A DNA stretch of 10,187 nt from JBBAEA01 sp041656175 (GCA_041656175.1 JBBAEA010000121.1:1-10187), one strand, 5' to 3'. Shown: positions 1 to 7,073, counted from the first letter of the stretch. Notes: generated from the letters alone by a model not told the origin. Translations and numbers: made by a program.

Positions 1-178
1 TTCCTCAATTCCGACTACGATTTGCGCTGCACTCACGCAGGCTTGCGTTCGATTGCGCAAATCTAGTCTCATTGGGCCATCAACTCGTAAAACACTTAGT
101 TTTACTCGTTTCGGCCCCTTAGCGGGGTTTGGGGCGAAGCCCCAAAAAGAAAAAAGCTTCCCCCCGTGTAAAGCTCTC
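1..178. other. Non-coding region with several stem-loops
   Basis: No convincing gene is seen between the window edge and the stop of the TPR gene. The stretch holds a chain of inverted repeats: a long one at 13-68 (separate entry), GTAAAAC/GTTTTAC at 87-93 and 99-105 with a 5-nt loop, CCCC/GGGG at 115-118 and 124-127, and TTTGGGGCGAAGCCCCAAA at 128-146. The last lies about 35 nt downstream of the minus-strand TPR gene. On that strand it is preceded, not followed, by a T-rich run, so it is a poor intrinsic terminator. The region may serve as a 3' UTR or be part of a dispersed palindromic element; this is inference. Confidence 0.5.
13..68. repeat. Long inverted repeat (14-bp stem, one bulge)
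   Basis: GACTA (13-17) and GATTTGCGC (19-27) pair with GCGCAAATC (55-63) and TAGTC (64-68). Only C18 bulges out. The 27-nt loop contains a smaller hairpin, ACGCA/TGCGT around 35-48. The element would fold as RNA or DNA on either strand. There is no T-tract after the stem, so it does not look like a terminator. Its role is unknown. Confidence 0.55.
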
Positions 179-1933
179 TCAATAATAAAGCACCCTAGCC
201 CAGTCTAAGCGCAGCCCCAAAGACTCGGATAACTCGTTGAATTTGCAAGCGAATTTTGTAGCTCCCAAGTCATCGCGAGAAAATGCCAAGAGTTTAGACA
301 TAAGCTCGTAGCACTGCACTAAACTGCTCCCCAAACGATGCTCTTTGCAAAAATCGATGTCGGCGCGGCAAAGGTCTAGCATTTTTTCGACTTCTTCTAG
401 CTCCAGTACAGGACGGGCAAGAGTTATCGCAGCCTCTACCAAGCGCTGCCAAAGGAGCTCGCGAGGCATAAATTCGGGATTCAGTTTAGCTTTAATTTGC
501 TTTAAGTAAGTGCTCGATAATTCAAATTTTTCAATGCTTAAGTAGTATTTAACTAGAAATTGCTTTATAGCTAATGAGAGCGTCTCATTCTGCTCGGATT
601 CGCAAAACTCCAACACGGCGAGTAGCTGCACTACGTAGTCTGATATATCGCAACCATCGTAAAACATCACCGCTTGCTTTAGCAATGTGGAGAGCTGGCT
701 ATGGGTAAAATCAGCCGCATCATTATAAATACTAATGGCTTTACTGATGTATTCTAGTGCAGGCTGAATTTTTAGCTGTCTAAACGCGATTTTTCCCTCT
801 AAAATGTGTATAGGCGCCATGAAGACTACGTTTTCACTTTCGTTTATGAGCTCTTTGGCCTCTGCTAACACACGTTCGCAGAGCATGAGTTCACCGACTT
901 CGAGTGCTCTTTGCGCACTTTGCAGCTTCAGCGCAAAGTGCAAATTCACATTCGAAGCTTCAATCGCATAGTTTAACGCCCGCTCTGCGTCATTCTGAGC
1001 GTTCGCAAACTCTAATCGTTGAACCATGAGCGAGGATTTTGCAAAAAGCGCTGCGTGATAGATCTCGGGGAGTTTCTCGCTGCACTGCTTTTCGATTTCT
1101 TTGTAAGCTTCGCTAGCAAAACGAAACTCTAATCTTCTTTCAGCAGCTAAGGCATATTCCAATAAAAATGCGTAAAAAGCGCGTTCTTTGGGAATATTAT
1201 TTAGGTTCTTATGGATTTCTGCGAAATAATTGCATGCAGTGCGCACTTCGCCTCGCATAAGGCTAAGTTTTGCGTACGCAATGGTCGAGTGCAGCTCCAG
1301 TTCCCTCGATGCCACGGCGCGTGCAAGAAGCAAGGACTCCATATAAGCTTCCTGCGCCTCATCTCCCCTTCCCAAGCGTTCATAAGCGCTGCCCATCAAG
1401 CGCTTCGTCGTACTCAGCGCCTGCTTTTCTCCCGCGTGTTCGTATATTTTACCAGCGTTTTGAAACTGCTCTAACGCTTCCTCTGTTTTACCCAAAAATT
1501 GCTTAACAATGGCCAAATTTCCATGTTGTGCAGCCAAATACAATGCGTTGCCCTCTTTTTTATAGGCTTCGATCACTATGGCTAACTGCTCCTCTGCGCG
1601 CAAATATTGCTCTGACTCCAAATATACTTCGGCCAAAATCGCTAATGCCCTTGTTTTATGCGCCTCTTCGTGGCCAGTACCTTCAACTTCTTCGATGTAA
1701 GCCTTCGCCACGCGTTCCGCCTCTTCGTATCTCTTTGTCATACTCAACAATTGTGCCGCTCGTCCAAGCGCTATGACGCGCAAAAGCTGTCCTCGCCGAT
1801 TTTGGCTAAGCTCAAGAATTTCGCTATATAACAATAGTGCTTCTTCATACTTTGCGCCTTTTAACGCCTCTTGTGCACGATTATTGAGCAGCCTCAACTT
1901 TCGTTGCAACACACTGGATGTAGATTTCGACAT
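179..1933 (-). CDS. Tetratricopeptide-repeat (TPR) protein
   Basis: A 584-residue, almost wholly helical protein. Helix-turn-helix repeats with the spacing and small/aromatic residues of TPRs are clear near the N-terminus (AQEALKGAKYEEALLLYSEI, about residues 20-40) and strongest at roughly 95-210, where three units follow one another (for example NLAIVKQFLGKTEEALEQF and GSAYERLGRGDEAQEAY). Degenerate helical repeats fill the remainder. There is no signal peptide, membrane segment or enzymatic motif, so it is probably a cytoplasmic protein-protein interaction scaffold. The start is the ATG at 1931-1933. No Shine-Dalgarno precedes it, because a 14-bp palindrome occupies that position. It lies 182 bp downstream of the 265-residue gene on the same strand and could be co-transcribed. 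The partner and pathway cannot be told from sequence. Confidence 0.85.
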   Translation of the reverse strand: MSKSTSSVLQRKLRLLNNRAQEALKGAKYEEALLLYSEILELSQNRRGQLLRVIALGRAAQLLSMTKRYEEAERVAKAYIEEVEGTGHEEAHKTRALAILAEVYLESEQYLRAEEQLAIVIEAYKKEGNALYLAAQHGNLAIVKQFLGKTEEALEQFQNAGKIYEHAGEKQALSTTKRLMGSAYERLGRGDEAQEAYMESLLLARAVASRELELHSTIAYAKLSLMRGEVRTACNYFAEIHKNLNNIPKERAFYAFLLEYALAAERRLEFRFASEAYKEIEKQCSEKLPEIYHAALFAKSSLMVQRLEFANAQNDAERALNYAIEASNVNLHFALKLQSAQRALEVGELMLCERVLAEAKELINESENVVFMAPIHILEGKIAFRQLKIQPALEYISKAISIYNDAADFTHSQLSTLLKQAVMFYDGCDISDYVVQLLAVLEFCESEQNETLSLAIKQFLVKYYLSIEKFELSSTYLKQIKAKLNPEFMPRELLWQRLVEAAITLARPVLELEEVEKMLDLCRADIDFCKEHRLGSSLVQCYELMSKLLAFSRDDLGATKFACKFNELSESLGLRLDWARVLYY

Positions 1934-2115
1934 AATAAAAGCTAGCTTTTTGGGGGGAAGGGGGCTTGCGGGGGAAACGATTTTTTTTGCGCAAAAAATA
2001 CATTTTCACCCGCGAAAAGCACTCGCTTGAGTATTTTTAGCGATGAGAGCAACTTTTGTGTTTAAACAGTCTCGCGCCCTATTCAAACCATGGGCTCTAC
2101 TACTCAATGAGTGTT
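1934..2115 (-). promoter_or_regulatory. Intergenic leader of the TPR gene with two palindromes
   Basis: The spacer between the two minus-strand genes contains two perfect palindromes: AAAAGCTAGCTTTT (1937-1950), 3 bp from the ATG, and TTTTTTGCGCAAAAAA (1983-1998). Between them the plus strand has runs of six, five and five G (1952-1974), so the minus-strand mRNA leader would be very C-rich. The usual SD position (about 1940-1945) lies inside the first palindrome and no AGGAG-like sequence is seen. The palindromes may be operators or mRNA hairpins, or the gene may be translated without an SD. No good promoter was recognised. Confidence 0.4.
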
Positions 2116-2913
2116 TTACTCATCCGTAGCAAGAACCACGCTAATATCCTCTAGGCGAGATACATTGAAGGAATCGTGTTCGATTTCTTCAAGTCGCGTG
2201 TAGGCTTCTTTGAGGTTTTGCACCACTTCTAGGAGCTCTTTTTCGATATCGGGTTTTTGACTTCGCGCGATATCGATGTTTTCGTCATAGTTTTCGACGA
2301 TTTCGCGTAAATACTGCTGCTCCTCTAAAGCTAAGCCCCGCTTAGCAGATTCTTTGGCAAGAACTAGCAAGTCGTCGCTTATGGTGTTGGGATGATTGAA
2401 GAGTAAAATGCGCGATACGTCGAGGTTTTGGGTGTAAACTTCAAAAGCCCTATCTTCATCGTCGTGATCGGCAAAATACTTGCCAAAAAGCCGTATTGCC
2501 TCGCGAATGCGTAAACCCTGCAACTGTGCCATAGGCGCTATGCCTTCTTCATTTACGTAGATCTGCATGCTGCGGGCAAGTTTGGGGATTTCGGCTTCGA
2601 GTTTTTCGCTGAGAATTTCGGCGGCGTTGAACATGGAGCCGTTCCAGTCAAAGGCGTAGAGGAACTGAACCATATTAATGAGCACTTTATCGCCGTTAGA
2701 GCGGAAGCGTATACGAAGTTTATACAGCTCATCCGAGTCTTCACCCTCCAAAAGTTCGCGAACTATCGTTAAAAGCTGAATAGAATAAGAATCCGTGTTA
2801 TCCTCGCTGCGGAAAAAGCCATAGATCAGCGAAAATGCTTCATCGTTTCTAGCCTCGGCGATGGCGATGCAGAGCTCTGCGTGTTTACCGCGAAAAAACT
2901 GACGTGGATTCAT
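2116..2913 (-). CDS. Hypothetical helical protein, 265 aa
   Basis: I do not recognise a family. The translation is soluble, acidic and mostly helical, with no signal peptide, transmembrane segment or catalytic motif. Several stretches look like helical hairpins (for example EAIRLFGKYFADHDDEDRAF and LAKESAKRGLALEEQQYLRE), so a degenerate TPR-like or other alpha-solenoid fold is possible. The Glu-rich C-terminal part, about residues 215-245, could form a short coiled coil. The start is well supported: ATG at 2911-2913 has AAAGGAG 7 nt upstream. It is the first gene of a possible two-gene minus-strand unit with the TPR protein and is divergent from the deoxynucleoside kinase. The pairing hints at shared function with the TPR protein, but the 182-bp spacer with palindromes leaves that open. 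Confidence 0.75.
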   Translation of the reverse strand: MNPRQFFRGKHAELCIAIAEARNDEAFSLIYGFFRSEDNTDSYSIQLLTIVRELLEGEDSDELYKLRIRFRSNGDKVLINMVQFLYAFDWNGSMFNAAEILSEKLEAEIPKLARSMQIYVNEEGIAPMAQLQGLRIREAIRLFGKYFADHDDEDRAFEVYTQNLDVSRILLFNHPNTISDDLLVLAKESAKRGLALEEQQYLREIVENYDENIDIARSQKPDIEKELLEVVQNLKEAYTRLEEIEHDSFNVSRLEDISVVLATDE

Positions 2914-2920
2914 CGTTGTA

Positions 2921-2927
2921 CTCCTTT
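2921..2927 (-). promoter_or_regulatory. Ribosome binding site of the 265-aa gene
   Basis: CTCCTTT on the plus strand reads AAAGGAG on the minus strand, 7 nt before the ATG at 2913. It fixes the start and contrasts with the SD-less TPR gene downstream. Confidence 0.75.
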
Positions 2928-3028
2928 AGGTGCTTGGTTTGCGAACTACACTTTTACGGGCAAATCGTGTTGGAAAACTCAAAAACATTAGGGGGTAGCG
3001 CGGGATCGCTGAGCAAAAGGCGCAATGA

Positions 3029-3084
3029 GCGTATAAAATGCCTTGAATGAGCGTTGGAGCGAATACAAGGCATTTTATGTACGC
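3029..3084. repeat. Strong stem-loop, 17-bp stem with 2-nt bulge
   Basis: GCGTA (3029-3033) and TAAAATGCCTTG (3034-3045) pair with CAAGGCATTTTA (3066-3077) and TACGC (3080-3084). TG at 3078-3079 bulges out and the loop is 20 nt. AATGAGCGT occurs twice (3024-3032 and 3046-3054), straddling the left arm. No T-run follows on either strand. It lies 115-170 nt upstream of the minus-strand 265-aa start and 213-268 nt upstream of the kinase start. Possible roles are a structured leader, a small RNA, an operator or a dispersed palindromic element. Confidence 0.7.
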
Positions 3085-3226
3085 GAATTGCGAATTTGGC
3101 GAAGAAGCCCGCGCGTAGGGGAGCCGATAGGCCCCCTCCCCAAAAAAATAAAAAACTGGCGTCCCTACACGCCCTTTAGCTAGGCCAAATGCTAGCACAT
3201 GGGGCGCATTTTACTCAAGCAAAGCA

Positions 3227-3255
3227 TTGACCAAAGGCGCATTTTTGGGGATTTT
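3227..3255 (+). promoter_or_regulatory. Weak candidate promoter of the kinase gene
   Basis: TTGACC (3227-3232, five of six to the -35 consensus) is followed after 17 nt by GATTTT (3250-3255), which matches the -10 consensus at only three positions. Spacing and distance to the ATG at 3297 are plausible, but the -10 is poor. Confidence 0.25.
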
Positions 3256-3285
3256 GGGGCGACGCGTACTTGCGTTCAACGTACG

Positions 3286-3291
3286 AAGGAG
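3286..3291 (+). promoter_or_regulatory. Ribosome binding site deciding the kinase start
   Basis: AAGGAG ends 5 nt before the ATG at 3297. The frame is open from an earlier ATG at 3270, but that codon lies upstream of this SD and has none of its own, so 3297 is preferred. Confidence 0.75.
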
Positions 3292-3296
3292 ATGTG

Positions 3297-3926
3297 ATGG
3301 ATAAAATGTTTATTGGGATTGCTGGCATGATTGGCGCGGGGAAGTCGACTCTGGCTACACATTTGGCGGCTCATTTGGGGATTAAGGCATACTATGAACC
3401 GGTCGAGAACAACGAGTATTTGGAGGATTTTTACCGTGACACGGCGAAATACTCCTTTGCAACGCAAATTTACTTGTTAACTCGCCGCTTCCAGCAACAC
3501 CAAGAGATAATTTGGAGTGGGGAGTCGGCTGTGCAAGATCGTACGATATACGAGGACTCAGTCTTTGCTGCGATGCTGTCCGAATCAAATTTGATGGAAG
3601 AGCGAGATTACCGAACTTATATTCAGCTCTTTAAGCACATGAGTAATTTTATGTGTAAACCAAACGTTATCATTTACCTCGACGTTAAACCCGAGCGTTC
3701 TATGGAACGGATTAAATTGCGCAGCCGAGACGTGGAGACTGGTATTAGTTTGGAATACTTACAGAATTTATATCGGCATTATAGCGTTTTTATCGAAGAT
3801 ATTTCGAAACTCATACCAGTCATTAGTGTGGACTACGACAGATTTGCGAGTACTGAGGAAATGGCGGAGGTTATACGGCGAGAATATTTAAATCACTCCT
3901 TTATACGAAAGGTAAATTTATATTAA
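3297..3926 (+). CDS. Deoxynucleoside kinase (dGK/dAK type)
   Basis: A 209-residue cytoplasmic kinase of the dNK/thymidine-kinase-like P-loop family. These enzymes phosphorylate deoxyadenosine, deoxyguanosine and/or deoxycytidine with ATP as the first step of deoxynucleoside salvage. Visible motifs are the P-loop GMIGAGKST (residues 10-18), a substrate-side EPVENNEYLEDFY segment, the DRT-type motif (Asp81-Arg82-Thr83; DRS in many relatives), and the arginine lid with Arg142 and Arg144 before DVE. The C-terminal LEYLQNLYRHY...VISVDYDRF...EEMAEVIRREY pattern is typical of bacterial dGK/dAK enzymes. The length is normal and all key residues look intact. Base specificity cannot be read from sequence. 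The start follows AAGGAG by 5 nt. It is followed by a palindrome and a separate promoter for the lipoprotein gene, so it may be monocistronic. Confidence 0.9.
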   Translation: MDKMFIGIAGMIGAGKSTLATHLAAHLGIKAYYEPVENNEYLEDFYRDTAKYSFATQIYLLTRRFQQHQEIIWSGESAVQDRTIYEDSVFAAMLSESNLMEERDYRTYIQLFKHMSNFMCKPNVIIYLDVKPERSMERIKLRSRDVETGISLEYLQNLYRHYSVFIEDISKLIPVISVDYDRFASTEEMAEVIRREYLNHSFIRKVNLY

Positions 3927-3930
3927 TTCG

Positions 3931-3943
3931 CCAGTGACACTGG
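3931..3943. promoter_or_regulatory. Perfect inverted repeat overlapping a -35 element
   Basis: CCAGTG-A-CACTGG starts 4 nt after the kinase stop codon. Its last three bases are the first three of the proposed -35 hexamer of the lipoprotein promoter (3941-3946). This suits a repressor operator. It could also be a weak 3' hairpin of the kinase mRNA, although there is no T-tract. Confidence 0.4.
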
Positions 3944-3969
3944 AAAGTTCCTTATAGTGTAGTTATAAT
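3941..3969 (+). promoter_or_regulatory. Sigma-70-type promoter of the lipoprotein gene
   Basis: A perfect TATAAT (3964-3969) is preceded at the ideal 17-nt spacing by TGGAAA (3941-3946), which matches TTGACA at four of six positions. Transcription would begin near 3976 and give a leader of about 54 nt. It lies in the correct gap, directly upstream of a gene with a good SD. Confidence 0.65.
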
Positions 3970-3981
3970 TGATGTGTTTGG

Positions 3982-4020
3982 GGCGCTTGGCAAGTGCCGT
4001 TTTCGGTCCTCAAAAAGGAG
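3982..4020 (+). promoter_or_regulatory. Structured leader with hairpin and SD
   Basis: GGCGCTT (3982-3988) pairs with AAGTGCC (3992-3998), with one G-U pair and a 3-nt loop, and is followed by GTTTT, like a weak intrinsic terminator. Just downstream, TCCT (4007-4010) can pair with AGGA (4016-4019) inside the SD AAGGAG (4015-4020). The SD is 9 nt from the ATG at 4030. Attenuation or translational control is possible, but the pairing over the SD is short. Confidence 0.35.
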
Positions 4021-4029
4021 ACTCATAAA

Positions 4030-7026
4030 ATGCGATTACGTTTAAGTTTTTTTGTATTTTGTTTTGCAGCGATATTTTTTGTCATGGCCTGCGATTCATC
4101 ATCCAACCCGATTGAGGATGAGGTATTGAGCTTAACGCGCATTAGCCCGACTCAGGGCAAACGCGGAACATCGCTACTGCTTGAGGGATCAGGATTTGTA
4201 AACACAGCAACGGTTTGCTTTGCAGATACATGTGGCTCGGCAACCTTCATTTCGAATGAGCAGCTCTCGGCCTTTGCGCCCGCTGGCTCTGGCGTAGTCG
4301 ATGTTTCGGTGCGCCAAAACGGCGAAGAAACGGTGCTTAAGAATGCTTTTACCTACCAAAATGAGCATGAAGGTAACGGGGTGAAGTTTCAATCCATGTC
4401 GCCCACGGGTGGAAAGGCTGGCGACAAAATCATCATAAAGGGTTCGGGATTTAGCGGCACAGTGAAAGTATGTTTTGGCGCAAACTGTGTCGATGCAAAC
4501 CTTAATTCCGAAACGGAACTAAGCGCCATCGTGCCTGATGGCTCGGGAAGCGTGGTTGTTATCGTAATCGTCGGCGAAACGCGCCTGAATGCTGGAAGTT
4601 TTAGCTACATAACCGAAAGCTTAAACACGGTTGATTGGTGTATTTTACGCACAACCCAGATGCAAGCCCTACCCAATACGGAAAGTGGGCTGATTTTTGC
4701 TGAACTCTATGAGGAAGGATGTACGCCCGATGCGCCTGCACGATGTAACAACTTAAAAGTTCAGTTGGGCTATTCCGCCGAAGCCACCCCCCAGTCCTTT
4801 GAATGGGTGAATGCAGAGCGAAATTCTGCCTTTACGGGGGAATCGGCTGGAAATAACGATGAGTTTATGGCTACGCTAAAATTAGCCGAGGGTAAGTATC
4901 GATTTATTTACCGAGCAAGCATTGATGGCGAAACTTGGGCATACTGCGATAGCAAAGGAATCAGCGCAGTGCCTGTGAACGACAACATGGGAACCTTGGT
5001 CGTTGCTGCAGAAGCAGAGCCCGAAGTTGGCTGGTGTCGAATCATGTCTGATACCGCTATAACGTCGAAGCCAAACGAAGATAGCCCCGCTGTTTATGCG
5101 CAAGTTTTTGTAAAAGACTGTACAAAATTCGATAAACCCTGCAATGGTCTGCAGGCCGAACTAGGTTACGGCTCCCCAGCCCTAAGCGATCCCGCAGCAA
5201 TCGGGGCTACCTATCATTGGAAAAAAGCCGCGTTTAACGACCAATATGATGGAAGCGGTGGGGATCGACACGGTGAGTATTTTACGACACTAAAAAGCGC
5301 GGATGAGGGGAACTTTAGTATTGTGATGCGATTTAGCTTAAACGGCAGTGACTGGACATATTGCGATACCGCTGATGACAACACGTTTACGGCGAGTAAC
5401 GCTGTGAAATGGACGGTTAAAAACGAGGAGCCACTAGAGAAAAAAGTTGAATGGTGCCGTGTGCAATGGCCCAAAGAAGCAAGAACTAAAATCGGAGAGG
5501 CTTCAGAGTATTTCTATGGTCGCGCTTACGTAGCCGAATGTACTGGCCCAAGTCACGAGTGCCCAGAATTGAAGGGGCAATTGGGTTATGGCTTAAAGAC
5601 CGATAACGTAGAAAACTTTACTTGGATAGATGCTACACACAACGCAAATCACGTCGACAGCAATAACGATGAATTCGCGGCACAAATTACGCCTACGGCT
5701 AAGGGCGAGTATGCGGTTGCGTATAGATTTTCGCTCGATGGAACGAATTGGGAGTACTGCGACTTTGACGATGCGCATGGCTTTATCATGGAAAACACAA
5801 GCACTTTGCTCGCGATTGAAGCCGCCCAAAAAGAGATTACGTGGTGTAAACTCATTGTGCCAACCGAAATTAACGTAGAAGTGGGTAAAAATAGCGATCT
5901 CGCCTTTGGGCAAGTCCACGTAGCAGAGTGCACGGGCAATAATTATCCATGTGATGGCCTCACAGCATATCTTGGCTACGGCGATAAAGACGCCGATGAT
6001 GCCACAAGCTTTACTTGGAAGGAAGCCACCTTTAACAAATATTTTGCTAACGAAAACAACAGTGAGTACATGGCTAGATTTAATATCGAAACGGCCGGCG
6101 ACTACGCCTTTGCCTTCGCCTTTAGTTTAGACGGTGGAACGACGAAGATTATTTGCGACAGCGATGGGGAAACACTTACGTACTCCAAAGAAGCCGCTGG
6201 AAGTCTCAGCGTGTACGAGCAAAAGATTGACTGGTGCAACCTTCAGTGGCCAGAGTCCATTGAGATGAAAGTTAACGAAGAATCTCCTTATGTATTCGGT
6301 CGCGCCTACGTACAAGGCTGCACAGAGCAAGAAAAACAATGCGCAAAGCTTACGGGCTACGTTGGCTATGCGCTCAATACGGTAACGGAACCCGCGAATT
6401 TCACCTTCGTAGAAGCTGAAGCGAACAGCGATCATCATTCGGATAACAACGACGAATTTGCTGGCAAAATCACGCCCACTGAAGCTGGCGATTACCACAT
6501 TATTTATGCGTTTAGCCTCGATGGCGGCACGACTAAGAGCTATTGTGGCCTTGGCGATCACACAAGCTTTGATATCGCAAACGCCATGCCGCTTAAAGTA
6601 ACAGCTTCAGATCCACCCAAGCCACCCGTTGAGGCATCTTGCGGGATTCCCGATTGGGGCATCGACAACACAGTAAAAGTGAACGAAACTAAAGATATTT
6701 TTGCTCAAATCTTTATTGCTGATTGTACTGAGTCATCGCAATGCAATAAAATTGTCGATTCTCATATGCACTACATCGACGCGAACTTGGCTGCTAGGAA
6801 ACCGCTCAGTGAGTGGAATACACTACAAGCTCAGTTTAATGTCCATAAAGACAACAATAACGAATACAAAGCTGCTTTCAGTCAAAATGCTACGCAAAGA
6901 CTCAGTTTTGTTTACTCCTTCGACCTTAAATCAAACCCCAGCGACGCAAACGAACAAGCTACACGAAAGTACTGCTTCGCAAACTGGGGCGACTATGGTT
7001 ATGGCAGCATCACCGTGACCGAATAA
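4030..7026 (+). CDS. Secreted multidomain lipoprotein with IPT/TIG domains
   Basis: A 998-residue envelope lipoprotein. The start is the ATG at 4030, 9 nt after AAGGAG; an in-frame ATG at 3994 lies upstream of the SD. The N-terminus has RLR, a hydrophobic run and the lipobox VMAC with Cys21 as the lipidation site. Residue +2 is Asp, which in E. coli retains lipoproteins at the inner membrane; the rule may not hold in this organism. Two IPT/TIG immunoglobulin-like domains follow (about 33-111 and 118-197), each with a VCFxxxC pair. Six homologous modules of about 130-140 residues come next, beginning near residues 203, 335, 475, 605, 735 and 870. Each has the order (W)C...C[T]...C...LGY...[N/S][D/E/N]EY/F...FSLDG...YC, with the sixth the most diverged. 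The architecture suggests an extracellular, disulfide-stabilised binding or adhesion protein. No enzymatic motif is seen. It has its own promoter and terminator. Confidence 0.85.
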   Translation: MRLRLSFFVFCFAAIFFVMACDSSSNPIEDEVLSLTRISPTQGKRGTSLLLEGSGFVNTATVCFADTCGSATFISNEQLSAFAPAGSGVVDVSVRQNGEETVLKNAFTYQNEHEGNGVKFQSMSPTGGKAGDKIIIKGSGFSGTVKVCFGANCVDANLNSETELSAIVPDGSGSVVVIVIVGETRLNAGSFSYITESLNTVDWCILRTTQMQALPNTESGLIFAELYEEGCTPDAPARCNNLKVQLGYSAEATPQSFEWVNAERNSAFTGESAGNNDEFMATLKLAEGKYRFIYRASIDGETWAYCDSKGISAVPVNDNMGTLVVAAEAEPEVGWCRIMSDTAITSKPNEDSPAVYAQVFVKDCTKFDKPCNGLQAELGYGSPALSDPAAIGATYHWKKAAFNDQYDGSGGDRHGEYFTTLKSADEGNFSIVMRFSLNGSDWTYCDTADDNTFTASNAVKWTVKNEEPLEKKVEWCRVQWPKEARTKIGEASEYFYGRAYVAECTGPSHECPELKGQLGYGLKTDNVENFTWIDATHNANHVDSNNDEFAAQITPTAKGEYAVAYRFSLDGTNWEYCDFDDAHGFIMENTSTLLAIEAAQKEITWCKLIVPTEINVEVGKNSDLAFGQVHVAECTGNNYPCDGLTAYLGYGDKDADDATSFTWKEATFNKYFANENNSEYMARFNIETAGDYAFAFAFSLDGGTTKIICDSDGETLTYSKEAAGSLSVYEQKIDWCNLQWPESIEMKVNEESPYVFGRAYVQGCTEQEKQCAKLTGYVGYALNTVTEPANFTFVEAEANSDHHSDNNDEFAGKITPTEAGDYHIIYAFSLDGGTTKSYCGLGDHTSFDIANAMPLKVTASDPPKPPVEASCGIPDWGIDNTVKVNETKDIFAQIFIADCTESSQCNKIVDSHMHYIDANLAARKPLSEWNTLQAQFNVHKDNNNEYKAAFSQNATQRLSFVYSFDLKSNPSDANEQATRKYCFANWGDYGYGSITVTE
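4633..7026 (+). repeat. Six diverged intragenic repeats of about 390-420 bp
   Basis: The codons for the conserved Trp (or Cys in unit six) fall at 5032, 5452, 5842, 6232 and 6640 after the first Trp near 4636, giving unit lengths of 132, 140, 130, 130 and about 135 residues. Each unit normally carries four Cys, compatible with two disulfides. The repeat is clear in protein but diverged in DNA, so it is old. Units 3, 4 and 5 are the most alike (for example FGRAYV in units 5 and YGRAYV in unit 3). Confidence 0.8.
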
Positions 7027-7041
7027 ACTTAGCGTATGGCG

Positions 7042-7073
7042 AAAAAGGGCGGATTTTATCCGCCCTTTTTTTT
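7042..7073 (+). terminator. Strong intrinsic terminator after the lipoprotein gene
   Basis: GGGCGGAT (7047-7054) pairs perfectly with ATCCGCCC (7058-7065) around a TTT loop. Five A precede the stem and eight T follow (7066-7073). It begins 15 nt after the stop codon. The flanking A-run makes it potentially bidirectional. It separates the lipoprotein unit from the peptidase gene. Confidence 0.92.

Larger units (their letters stand above)
2914..3296. other. Divergent intergenic region, 383 bp
   Basis: This region separates the minus-strand helical-protein gene from the plus-strand kinase gene and must carry both promoters. It holds the strong stem-loop at 3029-3084 (separate entry). There is also an imperfect G/C hairpin at about 3117-3141 with a GATA loop, flanked by an A-rich run on its plus-strand 3' side. 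Further elements are a small GCTAG/CTAGC inverted repeat (3179-3196) and a direct repeat GGCGCATTTT (3203-3212 and 3236-3245). A minus-strand 90-codon frame across it looks spurious: it runs through the stem-loop, has no SD and has no recognisable product. Confidence 0.6.

Noticed and set aside
128..146. Intrinsic terminator of the TPR gene
   Set aside because: The hairpin is good, but on the minus strand the T-rich run precedes the stem and AAACCCC follows it; on the plus strand A-runs follow.
1952..1974. G-quadruplex
   Set aside because: Only three G-runs (six, five and five) are present. A four-run quadruplex would need a shorter tract, so the case is weak.
1211..2030. Several plus-strand ORFs of 78-87 codons opposite the TPR gene
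   Set aside because: They lie antisense to a long convincing coding sequence and have no SD or domain. They are shadows.
2926..3198. A minus-strand 90-codon ORF
   Set aside because: It runs across the stem-loop at 3029-3084 and G/C-rich repeats, has no SD and no recognisable domain, and reads as non-coding sequence.
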